From an uncultured Sutterella sp. (GTDB taxonomy: Bacteria; Pseudomonadota; Gammaproteobacteria; Burkholderiales; Burkholderiaceae_F): a stretch of 64,000 nt of DNA. This document shows, piece by piece, positions 35,026 through 44,977 of this stretch; position 1 is the first letter of the stretch, and every line of letters starts with the position of its first letter. The position numbers and the translations under genes are program-made. Location of the stretch: contig CASDQM010000055.1 in NCBI GenBank assembly GCA_949282745.1, forward strand, positions 1-64,000. Reading direction: 5' to 3'. The notes under the pieces are model-generated. The model was not told where the DNA came from and did not search any database. It saw nothing but the letters and a program-made list of their open reading frames with translations.

Positions 35026-37443
35026 TCAGGAGCGAAGCTTCGCGCCGAGTGGTTCGAGCGCCTGAAGGATGGCCGTCATGGCGGCGTCGGCCTCGAGTTC
35101 GCCGAGCGGTTCCTCGCCGCGGGCGACGAGTTCGATCTTGAAGGCGAGCGACTTTTCGTCGGCGCCTTCGGCGCTCTTGGGACGATAGAGGTCAAAGAGC
35201 GAGAAGACTTCGAGCGACGCAAGGCGCGCGTCGGTCTTCTTCGCGGCCCACACGGCGTCCGTCAGCTTTTCGACGGGCACGTCGGCGGCGACCACCACCG
35301 CGAGGTCGCGGTGCATCGGCTGGAACTTGCTCAGGGGCACGTAGCTCGGCACGGGCACGTCGACGAGGTCGGCCACGTCGATTTCAAAGACGATCGGCGC
35401 GTGCACGAGATCGTAGTCGTGCGCGGTGCGCGGATGGAGTTCGCCGATGAAGCCGATGCGCTTCTCGCCGAGGTAGATCCCGGCGGAACGGCCCGGATGC
35501 AGGCCCGGGAAGGTTTCGGGCACGTAGCGCACCTTGAGGGGCGCGACGAGTCGTTCGATGTCGCCCTTGACGTCGTAGAAGTCGACGCGGCGCGTTTCGA
35601 TCCCCCACTGCAGGTCGGCGGCCGTGCCGTAGGCAAGACCCGCGACGTGCTTGGGCTGACGAATGCCCTTCACGGTCCAGGGACCGTCCTGAACCGATTC
35701 GTCGGGACAGAAGACACGGCCGATTTCAAAGACGCGCACGCGTTCGGCCTTGTGGTTGAGGTTGTACTTGAGGATGTCGACCAAACCGCCGATCAGCTGC
35801 GTGCGCATCACGGCGAGGTGGCTCGCGATCGGGTTCAGGAGACGGATGGGCTTGTCGTTCTCGGCAAAGTCCTTTTCCCAGGCTTCGGGAACGAACGAGA
35901 AGTTGATGAGTTCCTGATAGCCGAGCTTGGCCATCTCGATGCGCAGGGCGTGTTCGGAACGCGTCCCTTCAAGCGGGCTCTTCATCGCGGCGGGCGCAAC
36001 GGGCGGACGGTCGGGGAGCTTTTCGTAGCCGTAGAGACGCGCCACCTCTTCGATGAGGTCCTCTTCGATTTCGATGTCGAAGCGGTAGGTGGGCGGCATC
36101 ACCGTGAAGACGTTGCCTTCGCGCGTCCATTCAAAGCCCAGACGCGTGAAGATCGCCTCCATGGCGTCGACGGGGATGTCCATGCCGATCACCTTGAGGC
36201 AGCGGTCCACGCGCATCGTGACGGGCTTGCGTTCGGGAAGCTGCGTGACGACGTCGTCGATCGGGCCCACCTTGGTTTCGGGCGTGCCGCAGATGTCGAG
36301 AACGAGCTGCGTGATGTATTCGAGGTGCGTCGCGTTCGAGCCGAAGTCGACGCCGCGTTCGTAGCGGTAGGAGGCGTCCGTCGAGAAGTTGAGCTTGCGG
36401 GGACGCCCCTGAATGGCGACCTGGTGCCAGAAGGCGGCTTCGATGAAGACGCTCGTCGTGTCGTCCGTGATCGACGTCTTGAAGCCGCCCTTGATGCCGG
36501 CGAGGCATTCGGGTTCGTCGCCGTCGCAGATGACGCCGTAGTAGCCGTCGACGTCGTAGCGGCTGTCGTCGAGGAGGTGCACCGATTCGCCGGCCTTGGC
36601 CCAGCGGACCGTCAGGTGGTCGGATTCGATCTTGTCGAGGTCGTAGAAGTGCGTCGGACGGCCGAGTTCGAGCATCACGTAGTTGGAGATGTCGACGAGC
36701 GCCGAGATCGAACGCTGACCGGCGCGCTCGAGGCGTTCCTTCATCCACGCGGGCGTTTCGGCGCGGGCGTTGATGTTGCGGATGATGCGCGAAGCGAAGC
36801 GGCCGCAGAGATCGGGCGCTTCGACGCGCACGGGAAGCTTGCACTCGCACGTGGGCGCCACGGGCTTCATTTCGGGGAGCGTGAGGGGCGCGCCCGTCAC
36901 GGCGTGCAGATCGCGCGCGATGCCGATCAAGGAGAGCGCGTCGCCGCGGTTCGGCGTCAACTTCACTTCGATGCGGGCGTCGTCGAGCTTCGCATATTCG
37001 CGGATGTCCGTGCCCACGGGCGCGTCTTCGGGAAGAAGCCAAATGCCCGTGTGGTCCTCGGTGATGCCGAGTTCGCGCGCCGAGCAGAGCATCCCCATCG
37101 AGACGACGCCGCGCAGCTTCGACTTCTTGATCTTGAAGCCGCCCGGGAGTTCGGCGCCGACGAGGGCGCAGGGGGCCTTCACGCCCGCCTTGACGTTCGG
37201 AGCGCCGCAGACGATCTGCAGGAGTTCGCCCGTGCCGGCGTCCACTTCGCAGACGTGCAGATGGTCGGAATTCTCATGATCGCGGCAGGTGACGACCTTC
37301 GCCACGACGACGCCCGTAAAGGCGGGCGCCACGCTCGTAACCTCCTCCACTTCGAGGCCCGCCATCGTCAGGGTTTCGGCGAGCGCTTCGGTGGAGAGTT
37401 CGGGATTGCAATACTGGCGCAGCCAGTCTTCGGTAAACAGCAT
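35026..37443 (-). CDS. pheT: Phenylalanyl-tRNA synthetase beta subunit
   Basis: 805-residue beta chain of the (alpha-beta)2 PheRS. Domains in order: N-terminal tRNA-binding/EMAP-like domain (about 40-150), B3/B4 editing domain (about 215-380), B5 and catalytic-like core, and the C-terminal ferredoxin-fold anticodon-binding domain (last 95 residues, starting near PLSKFQPMHRDLAVVVAADV). Normal length. It starts 29 bases after pheS and precedes ihfA. Confidence 0.97.
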   Translation of the reverse strand: MLFTEDWLRQYCNPELSTEALAETLTMAGLEVEEVTSVAPAFTGVVVAKVVTCRDHENSDHLHVCEVDAGTGELLQIVCGAPNVKAGVKAPCALVGAELPGGFKIKKSKLRGVVSMGMLCSARELGITEDHTGIWLLPEDAPVGTDIREYAKLDDARIEVKLTPNRGDALSLIGIARDLHAVTGAPLTLPEMKPVAPTCECKLPVRVEAPDLCGRFASRIIRNINARAETPAWMKERLERAGQRSISALVDISNYVMLELGRPTHFYDLDKIESDHLTVRWAKAGESVHLLDDSRYDVDGYYGVICDGDEPECLAGIKGGFKTSITDDTTSVFIEAAFWHQVAIQGRPRKLNFSTDASYRYERGVDFGSNATHLEYITQLVLDICGTPETKVGPIDDVVTQLPERKPVTMRVDRCLKVIGMDIPVDAMEAIFTRLGFEWTREGNVFTVMPPTYRFDIEIEEDLIEEVARLYGYEKLPDRPPVAPAAMKSPLEGTRSEHALRIEMAKLGYQELINFSFVPEAWEKDFAENDKPIRLLNPIASHLAVMRTQLIGGLVDILKYNLNHKAERVRVFEIGRVFCPDESVQDGPWTVKGIRQPKHVAGLAYGTAADLQWGIETRRVDFYDVKGDIERLVAPLKVRYVPETFPGLHPGRSAGIYLGEKRIGFIGELHPRTAHDYDLVHAPIVFEIDVADLVDVPVPSYVPLSKFQPMHRDLAVVVAADVPVEKLTDAVWAAKKTDARLASLEVFSLFDLYRPKSAEGADEKSLAFKIELVARGEEPLGELEADAAMTAILQALEPLGAKLRS

Positions 37444-37472
37444 CTTCTGAATCCTTTTTCGTCGGGGTACGG

Positions 37473-38489
37473 TTAGTTGAACTGACGCAGGAAGCGCAGG
37501 TCGCCTTCAAAGAAGAGGCGCAGGTCATCAATGCCGTAGCGAAGCATGGTGAGTCGTTCGAGGCCCGACCCGAAGGCGAAGCCGATGTACTTTTCCGGAT
37601 CCAGACCGTAGTTGCGCACGACGTTCGGGTGCACTTCGCCGGCGCCGGAAATTTCCAGCCACTTGCCCTTGCGCGGACCGCTCGTGAACATCATGTCCAC
37701 TTCGACCGACGGTTCGGTGAAGGGGAAGTAGGAGGGACGGAAGCGCACGACGAGGTCTTCGGTTTCAAAGAAGCGGCGCAGGAAGTCGCTGTAGACGCCC
37801 TTGAGGTCCGAGAAGCTCACGTTCGTGTCCATCCAGAGGCCTTCGACCTGATGGAACATGGGCGAGTGCGTCGCGTCGGAGTCGACACGGAAGGTGCGCC
37901 CCGGAGCGATCGTCTTGATGGGAGGCGTGTGCGTGCGGGCGTAGCGCACCTGCATGGGCGAGGTGTGCGGACGCAGCGGCATCTGGCGCCCCTCTTCGTC
38001 GACGCGGTCCACGTAGAAGGTGTCCTGCATCGAGCGGGCCGGATGGTTGGGAGGATTGTTGAGGGCCGTGAAGCTGAACCAGTCGCTTTCGATTTCGGGA
38101 CCGTCCGCCACGTCGAAGCCGATCGAGCGGAAGATTTCCTCGATGCGCATCCAGGTGCGCATCACCGGGTGGATGCCACCCTCGGAACGGAAGCGTCCCG
38201 GCAGCGTCACGTCGATCGATTCGCTCGCGAGCTTGGCGGCGAGTTCCGCCTCGGCCATGGCCGTGCGGCGCTCGTTCAAAAGCGCTTCGATTTCGGCCTT
38301 GGCGCGGTTGATTTCCTGACCGCGGGCCCGACGCTCTTCATGCGGCAGCTTTCCGAGCTCCTTCATGAGCGCGGTCAAAGCTCCGGTCTTGCCGAGAAAG
38401 CGCGCCTTGGCGTCTTCGAGCGCGGCGGGCTGCTCGGCCTGAGCAAAAGCCAGGCGGGCGGATTCGATAAGTTCCGAAAGTTCCTGCAT
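37473..38489 (-). CDS. pheS: Phenylalanyl-tRNA synthetase alpha subunit
   Basis: 338-residue catalytic class II subunit. Motif 2 is [17 protein letters not shown], motif 3 is [19 protein letters not shown], and [14 protein letters not shown] lies in the core. The N-terminal coiled-coil binds tRNA. A stable hairpin (38510-38531) just upstream of the start may form part of a leader control element. It is separated from rplT by a terminator, so it may have its own promoter. Confidence 0.97.
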   Translation of the reverse strand: MQELSELIESARLAFAQAEQPAALEDAKARFLGKTGALTALMKELGKLPHEERRARGQEINRAKAEIEALLNERRTAMAEAELAAKLASESIDVTLPGRFRSEGGIHPVMRTWMRIEEIFRSIGFDVADGPEIESDWFSFTALNNPPNHPARSMQDTFYVDRVDEEGRQMPLRPHTSPMQVRYARTHTPPIKTIAPGRTFRVDSDATHSPMFHQVEGLWMDTNVSFSDLKGVYSDFLRRFFETEDLVVRFRPSYFPFTEPSVEVDMMFTSGPRKGKWLEISGAGEVHPNVVRNYGLDPEKYIGFAFGSGLERLTMLRYGIDDLRLFFEGDLRFLRQFN

Positions 38490-38509
38490 AGCGGTGTCAT
38501 CCTGAAAGC

Positions 38510-38531
38510 GGCGCGCCCTTCGGAGCGCGCC
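38510..38531 (-). promoter_or_regulatory. Leader hairpin upstream of pheS
   Basis: GGCGCGC (38510-38516) and GCGCGCC (38525-38531) form a 7-bp GC stem starting about 20 bases before the pheS ATG in the transcript. No T-run and no Phe-rich leader peptide were seen, so it does not copy the E. coli pheM attenuator. Confidence 0.4.
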
Positions 38532-38678
38532 GACACGGGTTCGTGAGGCCCGTTCTGATACGTTTGAATTCCGTCGGGCGACATGGCCCGAGAAAAACTA
38601 CTTTACTACCTTTTGCGGTGCAACGCCCTTCGCGACAATGCTTAGGAAGACGGCCCTAGCGTCTTCACCGCACGGAAC

Positions 38679-38712
38679 AAAAAAAGAGACTCGGCGCGCG
38701 AGCAACCGAGTC
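38679..38712 (-). terminator. Terminator after rplT
   Basis: Arms GACTCGG (38688-38694) and CCGAGTC (38706-38712), followed on the minus strand by a run of Ts (38685-38679). It separates infC-rpmI-rplT from pheST, although read-through is common at this site in other bacteria. Confidence 0.85.
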
Positions 38713-38785
38713 TTCTTTATGCGTTCCGGATCGGGGCGCCCGCCCGGAAGAGCAAAGCGCCTCGAAACGTTCACCGATCCAAAGA

Positions 38786-39136
38786 TCAGGCGGCCTTGAC
38801 CTGCGCGACGAGGGCGGCGAAGCCTTCCTTGTCGAACACGGCCATGTCGGCGAGGACCTTGCGGTCCAGGGCGATGCCGGCCTTCTTGAGACCGTTCATG
38901 AAACGCGAGTACGTCATGCCGTTGGCACGGGTGCCGGCGTTGATACGGGCAATCCAGAGACGGCGGAACACGCGCTTCTTGTTGCGGCGGTCACGATAGG
39001 CGTACTGACCGGCACGCATGACGGCCTGCTTGGCAACACGATAGACGTTGTTGCGGCGCAGACGGAAACCCTTGGAAAGGGCGAAAATCTTCTTATGACG
39101 GGCACGAGCCGTCACACCACGCTTAACTCGGGGCAT
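38786..39136 (-). CDS. rplT: 50S ribosomal protein L20
   Basis: 116-residue large-subunit protein that binds 23S rRNA early in assembly and represses its own operon in E. coli. It starts [17 protein letters not shown]. The very basic, helical N-terminus ([20 protein letters not shown]) and globular C-terminus are typical. It lies 20 bases after rpmI. Confidence 0.98.
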   Translation of the reverse strand: MPRVKRGVTARARHKKIFALSKGFRLRRNNVYRVAKQAVMRAGQYAYRDRRNKKRVFRRLWIARINAGTRANGMTYSRFMNGLKKAGIALDRKVLADMAVFDKEGFAALVAQVKAA

Positions 39137-39156
39137 CTTTAATCTCCTCTCACAAA

Positions 39157-39354
39157 TCAGGCGTAAGGCAACATGCGACGCACGGACGCGATATCCGAAT
39201 CATGAACGTTCGTCATGCCGCGGAGCTGACGCTTGTTCTTGGTCGTACGCTTGGTGAGAATGTGACGCTTCGTAGCGTGGGCGCGCTTGATCGAGCCGCT
39301 GGCGCGCGGCTTGAAACGCTTGGCGGCGGCGCGCTTGGTCTTCATCTTCGGCAT
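39157..39354 (-). CDS. rpmI: 50S ribosomal protein L35
   Basis: 65-residue, strongly basic protein starting [15 protein letters not shown], with [12 protein letters not shown] and the C-terminal RRMLPYA. It lies between infC and rplT. The 172-base gap upstream contains a strong hairpin that may be an L20-responsive leader. Confidence 0.98.
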   Translation of the reverse strand: MPKMKTKRAAAKRFKPRASGSIKRAHATKRHILTKRTTKNKRQLRGMTNVHDSDIASVRRMLPYA

Positions 39355-39450
39355 TTGCCGGTTACCTCAATTTTTGGATGAATCCGGGGCGGCCTTCCGG
39401 AACGGAAGACGCTTGACAGAGCCTTGGATCCACTTGTTATGAAAACCGAA

Positions 39451-39477
39451 TCATCCGAGCGGAGACCGCTCGGATGA
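39451..39477 (-). promoter_or_regulatory. Hairpin in the infC-rpmI gap (possible L20 leader)
   Basis: TCATCCGAGCGG (39451-39462) and CCGCTCGGATGA (39466-39477) form a perfect 12-bp stem with a 3-base loop. No long T-run follows on the minus strand. In E. coli, L20 represses rpmI-rplT by binding structured leader RNA in this position. The link here is inference. Confidence 0.5.
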
Positions 39478-39526
39478 AATCGGGAAGTGCGGATTGTACC
39501 GCAAAAGAAAAAGAAATGTCAGCGAA

Positions 39527-40048
39527 TCACTTCTTCTTTTTCGGAGCGAGCACCATGATCATCTGCCGGCCCTCGAGCTTGGGCTGATGTTCGACCTGGG
39601 CGATGTCGGCGAGTTCGTTGCGAACCCGGTCCATCAACTCCATGCCGAAGTGCTGGTGCGCCATTTCACGGCCGCGGAAACGCAGGGTCACCTTGGCCTT
39701 GTCGCCGTCCGTCAGGAAGCGCACGAGACTGCGAAGCTTGGTCTGGAAGTCGTTCTCGTCCGTAACGGGTCGGAACTTCACTTCCTTGACCTGAATCGTC
39801 TTCTGCTTGGCCTTGGCTTCCTGCGCCTTCTTCTGCTCCTGATAACGGAACTTGCCGTAATCCATCAGGCGGCAGACGGGCGGCTGGGCGTTGGGCGCGA
39901 TCTCGACGAGATCCACGTCCGCTTCCTCGGCCATGCGCAACGCTTCCGACGTACGAACAATACCGATCTGCTGGCCGTCGACGCCGGTCAGTCGGACTTC
40001 ATGAACTCGGATCTCACCATTGATCCGATGCTTGCGATCTTGAGCTAT
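39527..40048 (-). CDS. infC: Translation initiation factor IF-3 (AUA start)
   Basis: 173-residue IF-3, which prevents premature 70S formation and checks the start codon. Family sequence ([18 protein letters not shown] ... [22 protein letters not shown]) extends upstream of the first ATG/GTG/TTG to an ATA codon at 40048-40046. AGGAG lies 7 bases before it, and the sequence further upstream is not IF-3-like. infC in other bacteria begins with rare AUU or similar codons, which lets IF-3 repress its own translation. Here the codon is AUA. It lies 39 bases after thrS. Confidence 0.95.
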   Translation of the reverse strand: MAQDRKHRINGEIRVHEVRLTGVDGQQIGIVRTSEALRMAEEADVDLVEIAPNAQPPVCRLMDYGKFRYQEQKKAQEAKAKQKTIQVKEVKFRPVTDENDFQTKLRSLVRFLTDGDKAKVTLRFRGREMAHQHFGMELMDRVRNELADIAQVEHQPKLEGRQMIMVLAPKKKK

Positions 40049-40087
40049 GACACTACTCCTGAAAAAGTGATTCGACGGGTCGTCCGA

Positions 40088-42007
40088 TCAGTGCGCAAAA
40101 GGCGCACGGCTGTCGTTTTCGGCACGAACCATGGCGATGAAGTCGTCGAGCGACATCACGCCGAGATCCTTGCCGCCGCGAGCGCGGACGGCCACCGCAC
40201 CGGCCTGCTTTTCCTTGTCGCCGACAACGGCGATGAACGGGATTTTTTGCAGACTGAGTTCGCGAATTTTATAGTTGATTTTTTCGTTGCGCAAATCGGT
40301 TTCAACCCGAATGTTGGCCTCGTGGAGTTTTTGTGCGACTTCTTTGACATAATCCGACTGCGCGTCGGTAATCGAAGCGACCGCAACCTGCACCGGGGCG
40401 AGCCAAACCGGGAAGGCGCCCGCATACTCTTCGATGAGCATGCCGATCCAGCGTTCGAGCGAGCCGAGCATGGCGCGGTGCAACATCACCGGCACCTTGC
40501 GCGTGTTGTCTTCGGCGACGTATTCGGCGCCGAGACGGCCCGGCATCTGGAAGTCGACCTGAATCGTGCCGCACTGCCAGGAACGGCCGAGGCAGTCCTT
40601 CAGGTGGTATTCGATCTTCGGACCGTAGAAGGCGCCTTCGCCTTCAAGGATGTCGTACTTGACGCCGATGTCGTCGAGGCTCTTCATCAGAGCGGCTTCG
40701 GCCTTGTCCCAGGCTTCGTCCTCGCCGATGCGCATTTCCGGACGGGTCGCGACCTTGTAGGCGATTTCCGTGAAGCCGAAGTCCTTGTAGACCTGCTGCA
40801 CGAGACGCGTGTAGTCTTCGCATTCCTTGAGAATCTGATCTTCCGTGCAGAAGATGTGGCCGTCGTCCTGCGTGAAGGCGCGAACGCGCATCATGCCGTG
40901 CAGCGAGCCGGACGGTTCGTTGCGGTGGCACTGACCGAATTCGCCGTAGCGAAGCGGCAGATCGCGGTAGGAGCGAAGCGAAGAGTTGAAGAGCTGGATG
41001 TGGCCCGGGCAGTTCATCGGCTTGAGCGCGTAGTAGCGGTTTTCCGATTCGGTCGTGAACATGTTTTCACGATACTTCGCCCAGTGGCCGGAGCGTTCCC
41101 AAAGCGAGCGGTCGAGAAGCTGCGGCGCCTTCACTTCCTGATAGCCGTTGTCCTGATAGACGCGGCGCATGTACTGTTCGACGACCTGCCAGAGGGCCCA
41201 GCCGCGGGCGTGCCAGAAGATCATGCCCGGCGCTTCGTCCTGGATGTGGAAGAGGTCGAGTTCCTTGCCGAGGCGGCGATGGTCGCGCTTTTCCGCTTCT
41301 TCGAGCATGTGGAGGTAGGCGGCCTGTTCGTCCTTCGTGGCCCAGGCCGTGCCGTAGATGCGCTGCAGCATTTCGTTCTTGCTGTCGCCGCGCCAGTAGG
41401 CGCCCGCCACCTTCATGAGCTTGTGGACCTTGAGCTTGCCCGTCGACGGCACGTGAGGACCGCGGCAGAGGTCGATGAAGTCGCCCTGACGATAAAGCGA
41501 AATCGTTTCGCCTTCGGGAATGGCTTCGATCAGTTCGGCCTTGTACTTTTCACCCATGTCGAGGAAGAACTTCACGGCTTCGTCGCGCGCCATTTCGACG
41601 CGTTCGACCGGAAGGTCGCGCTTGACGATTTCGTCCATGCGGGCTTCGATCTTCTTCAGGTCTTCGGGCGTGAAGGGACGTTCGAACGAGAAGTCGTAGT
41701 AGAAGCCGTTTTCAATGGCCGGCCCGATCGTCACCTGCGCCGACGGGAAGAGTTCCTTGACGGCCTGGGCCATCAGGTGCGCCGTCGAGTGGCGGATGAG
41801 TTCGAGACCTTCGGGATCGCGCCCGGTCACGATGGCGACTTCGGCGTCCTTCTCGACCACGTGCGAGAGGTCGACGAGACGACCGTCCACGCGGCCCGCG
41901 AGAGCGGCCTTCGCAAGGCTCACGCTGATGTTCTTGGCGATGTCCAGTACGCTCGGAGCATTTTCAAATTCACGCTTCGAACCGTCGGGAAGAGTAATCG
42001 AAACCAT
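40088..42007 (-). CDS. thrS: Threonyl-tRNA synthetase
   Basis: 639-residue class II synthetase with an N-terminal TGS domain (about 1-62), a second editing domain (tRNA-SAD, about 70-220), a catalytic core with [12 protein letters not shown] and [21 protein letters not shown], and a C-terminal anticodon-binding domain. The zinc ligands Cys, His and His are expected in MNCPGH, the core loop and near AMLGSLERW. It heads the thrS-infC-rpmI-rplT unit. The terminator at 42049-42077 insulates it from the tRNA-Val cluster. Confidence 0.98.
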   Translation of the reverse strand: MVSITLPDGSKREFENAPSVLDIAKNISVSLAKAALAGRVDGRLVDLSHVVEKDAEVAIVTGRDPEGLELIRHSTAHLMAQAVKELFPSAQVTIGPAIENGFYYDFSFERPFTPEDLKKIEARMDEIVKRDLPVERVEMARDEAVKFFLDMGEKYKAELIEAIPEGETISLYRQGDFIDLCRGPHVPSTGKLKVHKLMKVAGAYWRGDSKNEMLQRIYGTAWATKDEQAAYLHMLEEAEKRDHRRLGKELDLFHIQDEAPGMIFWHARGWALWQVVEQYMRRVYQDNGYQEVKAPQLLDRSLWERSGHWAKYRENMFTTESENRYYALKPMNCPGHIQLFNSSLRSYRDLPLRYGEFGQCHRNEPSGSLHGMMRVRAFTQDDGHIFCTEDQILKECEDYTRLVQQVYKDFGFTEIAYKVATRPEMRIGEDEAWDKAEAALMKSLDDIGVKYDILEGEGAFYGPKIEYHLKDCLGRSWQCGTIQVDFQMPGRLGAEYVAEDNTRKVPVMLHRAMLGSLERWIGMLIEEYAGAFPVWLAPVQVAVASITDAQSDYVKEVAQKLHEANIRVETDLRNEKINYKIRELSLQKIPFIAVVGDKEKQAGAVAVRARGGKDLGVMSLDDFIAMVRAENDSRAPFAH

Positions 42008-42048
42008 GATTTTTCCTCGGTGAATGCAATGAGAGAAGGTGTACGGTT

Positions 42049-42077
42049 AAAAAAAAAGTGCGGCATGAGCCGCACTT
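42049..42077 (-). terminator. Terminator downstream of the tRNA-Val cluster
   Basis: AAGTGCGGC (42056-42064) and GCCGCACTT (42069-42077), loop ATGA, followed on the minus strand by a run of about nine Ts (42057-42049). It ends tRNA transcription just before thrS. Confidence 0.92.
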
Positions 42078-42195
42078 CTTTGTCCGATCAACTTTGTTGT
42101 GACAACGATCCGCCCACGCCCTTAACTTGCCGTTGAGGGTGTTGTTGTGCGAAGCGTCGTTTCGATGCACATAGTCAACCGTTCCGTATGAATTC

Positions 42196-42272
42196 TGGTA
42201 GGCACGATTGGATTCGAACCAACGACCCCCACCATGTCAAGGTGATGCTCTAACCAACTGAGCTACGTGCCT
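42196..42272 (-). tRNA. tRNA-Val(GAC), copy A
   Basis: 77-nt cloverleaf. Acceptor AGGCACG/CGTGCCT, D-arm GCTCAGTTGGTTAGAGC, anticodon loop TTGACAT (anticodon GAC), T-arm GGTTCGAATCC, CCA encoded. The sequence of copy B is identical. Confidence 0.97.
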
Positions 42273-42377
42273 GTCAAGGTTTGATTATGTCGGAACCCGA
42301 AACCGTTTGGGGCGAAAAATCGCGCAACCTAGGGTTTTTCCGATGCCGGTCCTTTTCCGGCAGGCTTCAAAGGCGAT

Positions 42378-42454
42378 TGGTAGGCACGATTGGATTCGAA
42401 CCAACGACCCCCACCATGTCAAGGTGATGCTCTAACCAACTGAGCTACGTGCCT
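42378..42454 (-). tRNA. tRNA-Val(GAC), copy B
   Basis: Identical in sequence to copy A, with encoded CCA. The spacer to copy A is 105 bases and shows no further gene. Confidence 0.97.
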
Positions 42455-42513
42455 GAACGTCTTTGAACGTGCTTTGCATTCCCCGGCGCCGCACCGCGCC
42501 GCTCTCACAAGAA

Positions 42514-42534
42514 AGGACCGCCCAGGGCGGTCCT
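42514..42534 (-). terminator. Hairpin between tRNA-Val copies B and C
   Basis: AGGACCGCCC (42514-42523) and GGGCGGTCCT (42525-42534), with a short T-rich tail (TTTCTT) on the minus strand. It is a terminator or processing hairpin after copy C, the first transcribed copy. If it terminates, copies A and B need another promoter. Confidence 0.6.
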
Positions 42535-42548
42535 CCCGACGAGAATTC

Positions 42549-42625
42549 TGGTAGGCACAATTGGATTCGAACCAACGACCCCCACCATGTCAAGGTGATG
42601 CTCTAACCAACTGAGCTATGTGCCT
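42549..42625 (-). tRNA. tRNA-Val(GAC), copy C
   Basis: Same as copies A and B except the last acceptor pair: AGGCACA pairs with TGTGCCT instead of AGGCACG with CGTGCCT. This double change keeps the pairing. CCA is encoded. Confidence 0.97.
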
Positions 42626-42712
42626 GTAAGAGAGAAGTGAAATTATGCACCATCTCGAAGAAAAAAGCAAGTGTCTTCGAGAAAAATTTGCAAGTCCCCT
42701 TCTCCCCTTCCG

Positions 42713-44818
42713 TCAAATGCGCTTGGCCCAAAGGACGCCGGGCACTTCGCGGATGAGCGCGAGGACGCGCTTCAAGCCCTCGGTCGAAGGCGTTTCGATC
42801 TTGAAGCGCATGTGCGTGTCGCCCTTGATCACCTGCGTGTTGAGCCCCGTGACGCGGTGCTTTTCACGCACGAAGATTTCCGAGAGGTCCTTGAGAAGGC
42901 CGAGCCGCTCGTTGGCAACGATGAGGAGTTCCGCGGGATAGACCGAGTCGGCCCGGGCCTTGCCCCAGCTCACTTCGATCAGGCGTTCGTGATCCTCTTC
43001 GGAGAGCTGCTTCAAGTTCGGGCAGTCCGCGCGGTGAATCGTGACGCCGCGCCCGCGGGTGACATAGCCCACGATTTCGTCGGGCGGCACCGGGTGACAG
43101 CAGCGCGCGAGCTGCGTCAAAAGCGAGTCAACGCCGACCACGAGCACCTGTCCCGAGGCCTTCGTGGGCTTCGCGGCGCTCACAAGCGACGGTTCCTCCT
43201 CCTTGGGCGCCTCCTTTTCGGGCATCACGGCCTGCTGCAGCGCCGTGAGCGACAATTCGTCCTTCGCGAAGGAAAGGCAGAGGTTGTCGACCGAATCGAA
43301 GCCCAGACGCTTGGCGAGCGCGTCAAGCTTGACGGCGGTCTTCCCGAGGCGGGCGAGCTCCTTGTCGATGCGTTCGCGCCCTTCGGCGATCTGCCGCTGC
43401 GTGAGCTGCGCGTTGAACCACTGACGCACCTTGTTGCGCGTGCGGGGACTCGCCGCGTAGCCGAGTTCCGGATTAAGCCAGTCGCGGCTCGGCTGTCCGA
43501 CCTTGCCAGCGATGATTTCGACGGTCTGCCCCGTCTGCAATTTGTAGTTGAGGGCCACCATGACGCCGTCGACCTTGGCGCCCTTCATGCGGTGACCGAG
43601 TTCGGTGTGCACGAGATAGGCGAAGTCGACGGGGGTCGCTCCCTGCGGCAGTTCCACGACGCGGCCCTGGGGCGTGAGGCAGTAGACGTGATCGTCCTGC
43701 ACCGCTTCGCCCCCTTCGGGCTTGGTCATGTCGCTTCGCCACGCAAGAAGCTGTCGGAGCCACGCGACGCGCTGTTCGTCCGCGGCCGAGGCGCCGAGGG
43801 AATTCCCCGCCTCCTTGTAGCGCCAGTGGGCGGCCACGCCGAGTTCGGCGAATTCGTGCATCGCGCGCGTGCGGATCTGAATTTCGATGGGGCGGCCCGC
43901 CGCGTCCGTCACGACGGTATGGAGCGACTGATAGCCGTTCGGTTTCGGGTTCGCGATGTAGTCGTCGTATTCCTTCGAGAGGATCGGGAACTCTTCCTGC
44001 ACGATCGAGAGCACCGTGTAGCACTCCTCGACCGTCCCGACGATGATGCGCACGGCCCGGATGTCAAAGAGCTGGTCAAAGCGTAGGTGCTTTCGCTGCA
44101 TCTTCTTCCAGATGGAATAGATGTGCTTCGGGCGCCCCGATACGTCCGCCGTGATGTGGTTTTGGCGCAGAAGCTCCTGAATGCGGGCGACCGCCTTGTT
44201 GATGAGTTCGATGCGCTCGGCGCGGTTTCCTTCGAGTTCGCGCGCGATGGCGTGATACTCCTCGGGACGCGTGAAGCGAAGCGACAGGTCTTCGAGCTCC
44301 CACTTGATCTGCCAGATACCGAGGCGGTTGGCGAGGGGCGCGTAGAGCGCGAGCGTGTCCTCGCCGTAGGCGCGGCTCTGTTCTCCCTTGCTCGACGCGA
44401 ACCAGCGGAGCGTCTGCAGACGGCTCGCAAGCTTCAGGAGCACGACGCGCAGATCCTTGCACATGGCAAGGAGCATGCGGCGCGCCGTTTCCGGATCGGT
44501 GCGGGCGGCGTCTTCGCCGCGCGTGCGGTTCGAGAGATCGTTGATGCGGCCGAGCTCCTGCACGAGACGGTTCACGTTCGCGCCGAAACTCTTTTCAATC
44601 CATTCGCCCGAATTCTGCACGATGGCGGGCACGCAAAAGAGATAGGCCGCGGCCACGAGTTCGGGGTCGTTTCGAAAGCCCCGCAGGATTTCGGCGATGC
44701 CGTCGGCATGCGCCAGGGCGTTTTCGCCCGTGGAAAGCGTTACGTTTTTATAGAGAGGCTCCGCCAGGGTGCGGGCCAGATTCACATCGATCGTCGGCGC
44801 TGCTGCTTCGGTCGTCAC
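42713..44818 (-). CDS. relA: RelA-type (p)ppGpp synthetase
   Basis: 701-residue stringent-response alarmone synthetase. Domains: pseudo-hydrolase HD region (about 30-180), synthetase domain with RFDQLFDIRAVRIIV and NGYQSLHTVV (about 230-350), TGS domain (VYCLTPQGRVVELPQGATPVDFAY), zinc-finger-like region and C-terminal ACT. The HD dyad of active hydrolases (usually LLHD) is replaced by YLFCVPA, so hydrolysis should be lost, as in RelA. Start GTG 44818 has a near-perfect AAGGAGG 5 bases upstream; an in-frame GTG/ATG frame 10 codons earlier lacks this. A separate SpoT should exist elsewhere. Confidence 0.94.
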   Translation of the reverse strand: MTTEAAAPTIDVNLARTLAEPLYKNVTLSTGENALAHADGIAEILRGFRNDPELVAAAYLFCVPAIVQNSGEWIEKSFGANVNRLVQELGRINDLSNRTRGEDAARTDPETARRMLLAMCKDLRVVLLKLASRLQTLRWFASSKGEQSRAYGEDTLALYAPLANRLGIWQIKWELEDLSLRFTRPEEYHAIARELEGNRAERIELINKAVARIQELLRQNHITADVSGRPKHIYSIWKKMQRKHLRFDQLFDIRAVRIIVGTVEECYTVLSIVQEEFPILSKEYDDYIANPKPNGYQSLHTVVTDAAGRPIEIQIRTRAMHEFAELGVAAHWRYKEAGNSLGASAADEQRVAWLRQLLAWRSDMTKPEGGEAVQDDHVYCLTPQGRVVELPQGATPVDFAYLVHTELGHRMKGAKVDGVMVALNYKLQTGQTVEIIAGKVGQPSRDWLNPELGYAASPRTRNKVRQWFNAQLTQRQIAEGRERIDKELARLGKTAVKLDALAKRLGFDSVDNLCLSFAKDELSLTALQQAVMPEKEAPKEEEPSLVSAAKPTKASGQVLVVGVDSLLTQLARCCHPVPPDEIVGYVTRGRGVTIHRADCPNLKQLSEEDHERLIEVSWGKARADSVYPAELLIVANERLGLLKDLSEIFVREKHRVTGLNTQVIKGDTHMRFKIETPSTEGLKRVLALIREVPGVLWAKRI

Positions 44819-44932
44819 AGCTCCCTCCTTCCTTTTTCGGCGATACATTCTTCTTCACCGTGTCCGAAAAGTATAGAGAAGATTCTCTTGGGAAGAGAGA
44901 CGGCGCATTCCACGCTGTTGTTTCAAAGCGTA

Positions 44933-44957
44933 GGGCGGGAAGGAAGTCCTCCCGCCC
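44933..44957 (-). terminator. Possible terminator after the autotransporter gene
   Basis: GGGCGGG (44933-44939) and CCCGCCC (44951-44957) form a 7-bp GC stem 20-45 bases after the stop. The minus-strand tract beyond it is weak (TACGCTTTG). Confidence 0.55.
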
Positions 44958-44977
44958 CGCTCGGGAAAGTCCCAAGC

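Noticed and set aside
34675-37476. 933-residue plus-strand frame opposite pheT
   Set aside because: Antisense shadow of pheT and ihfA; no domain pattern.
38510-38584. pheM-like leader peptide upstream of pheS
   Set aside because: The small open frame there has no run of Phe codons and the hairpin lacks a T-run.
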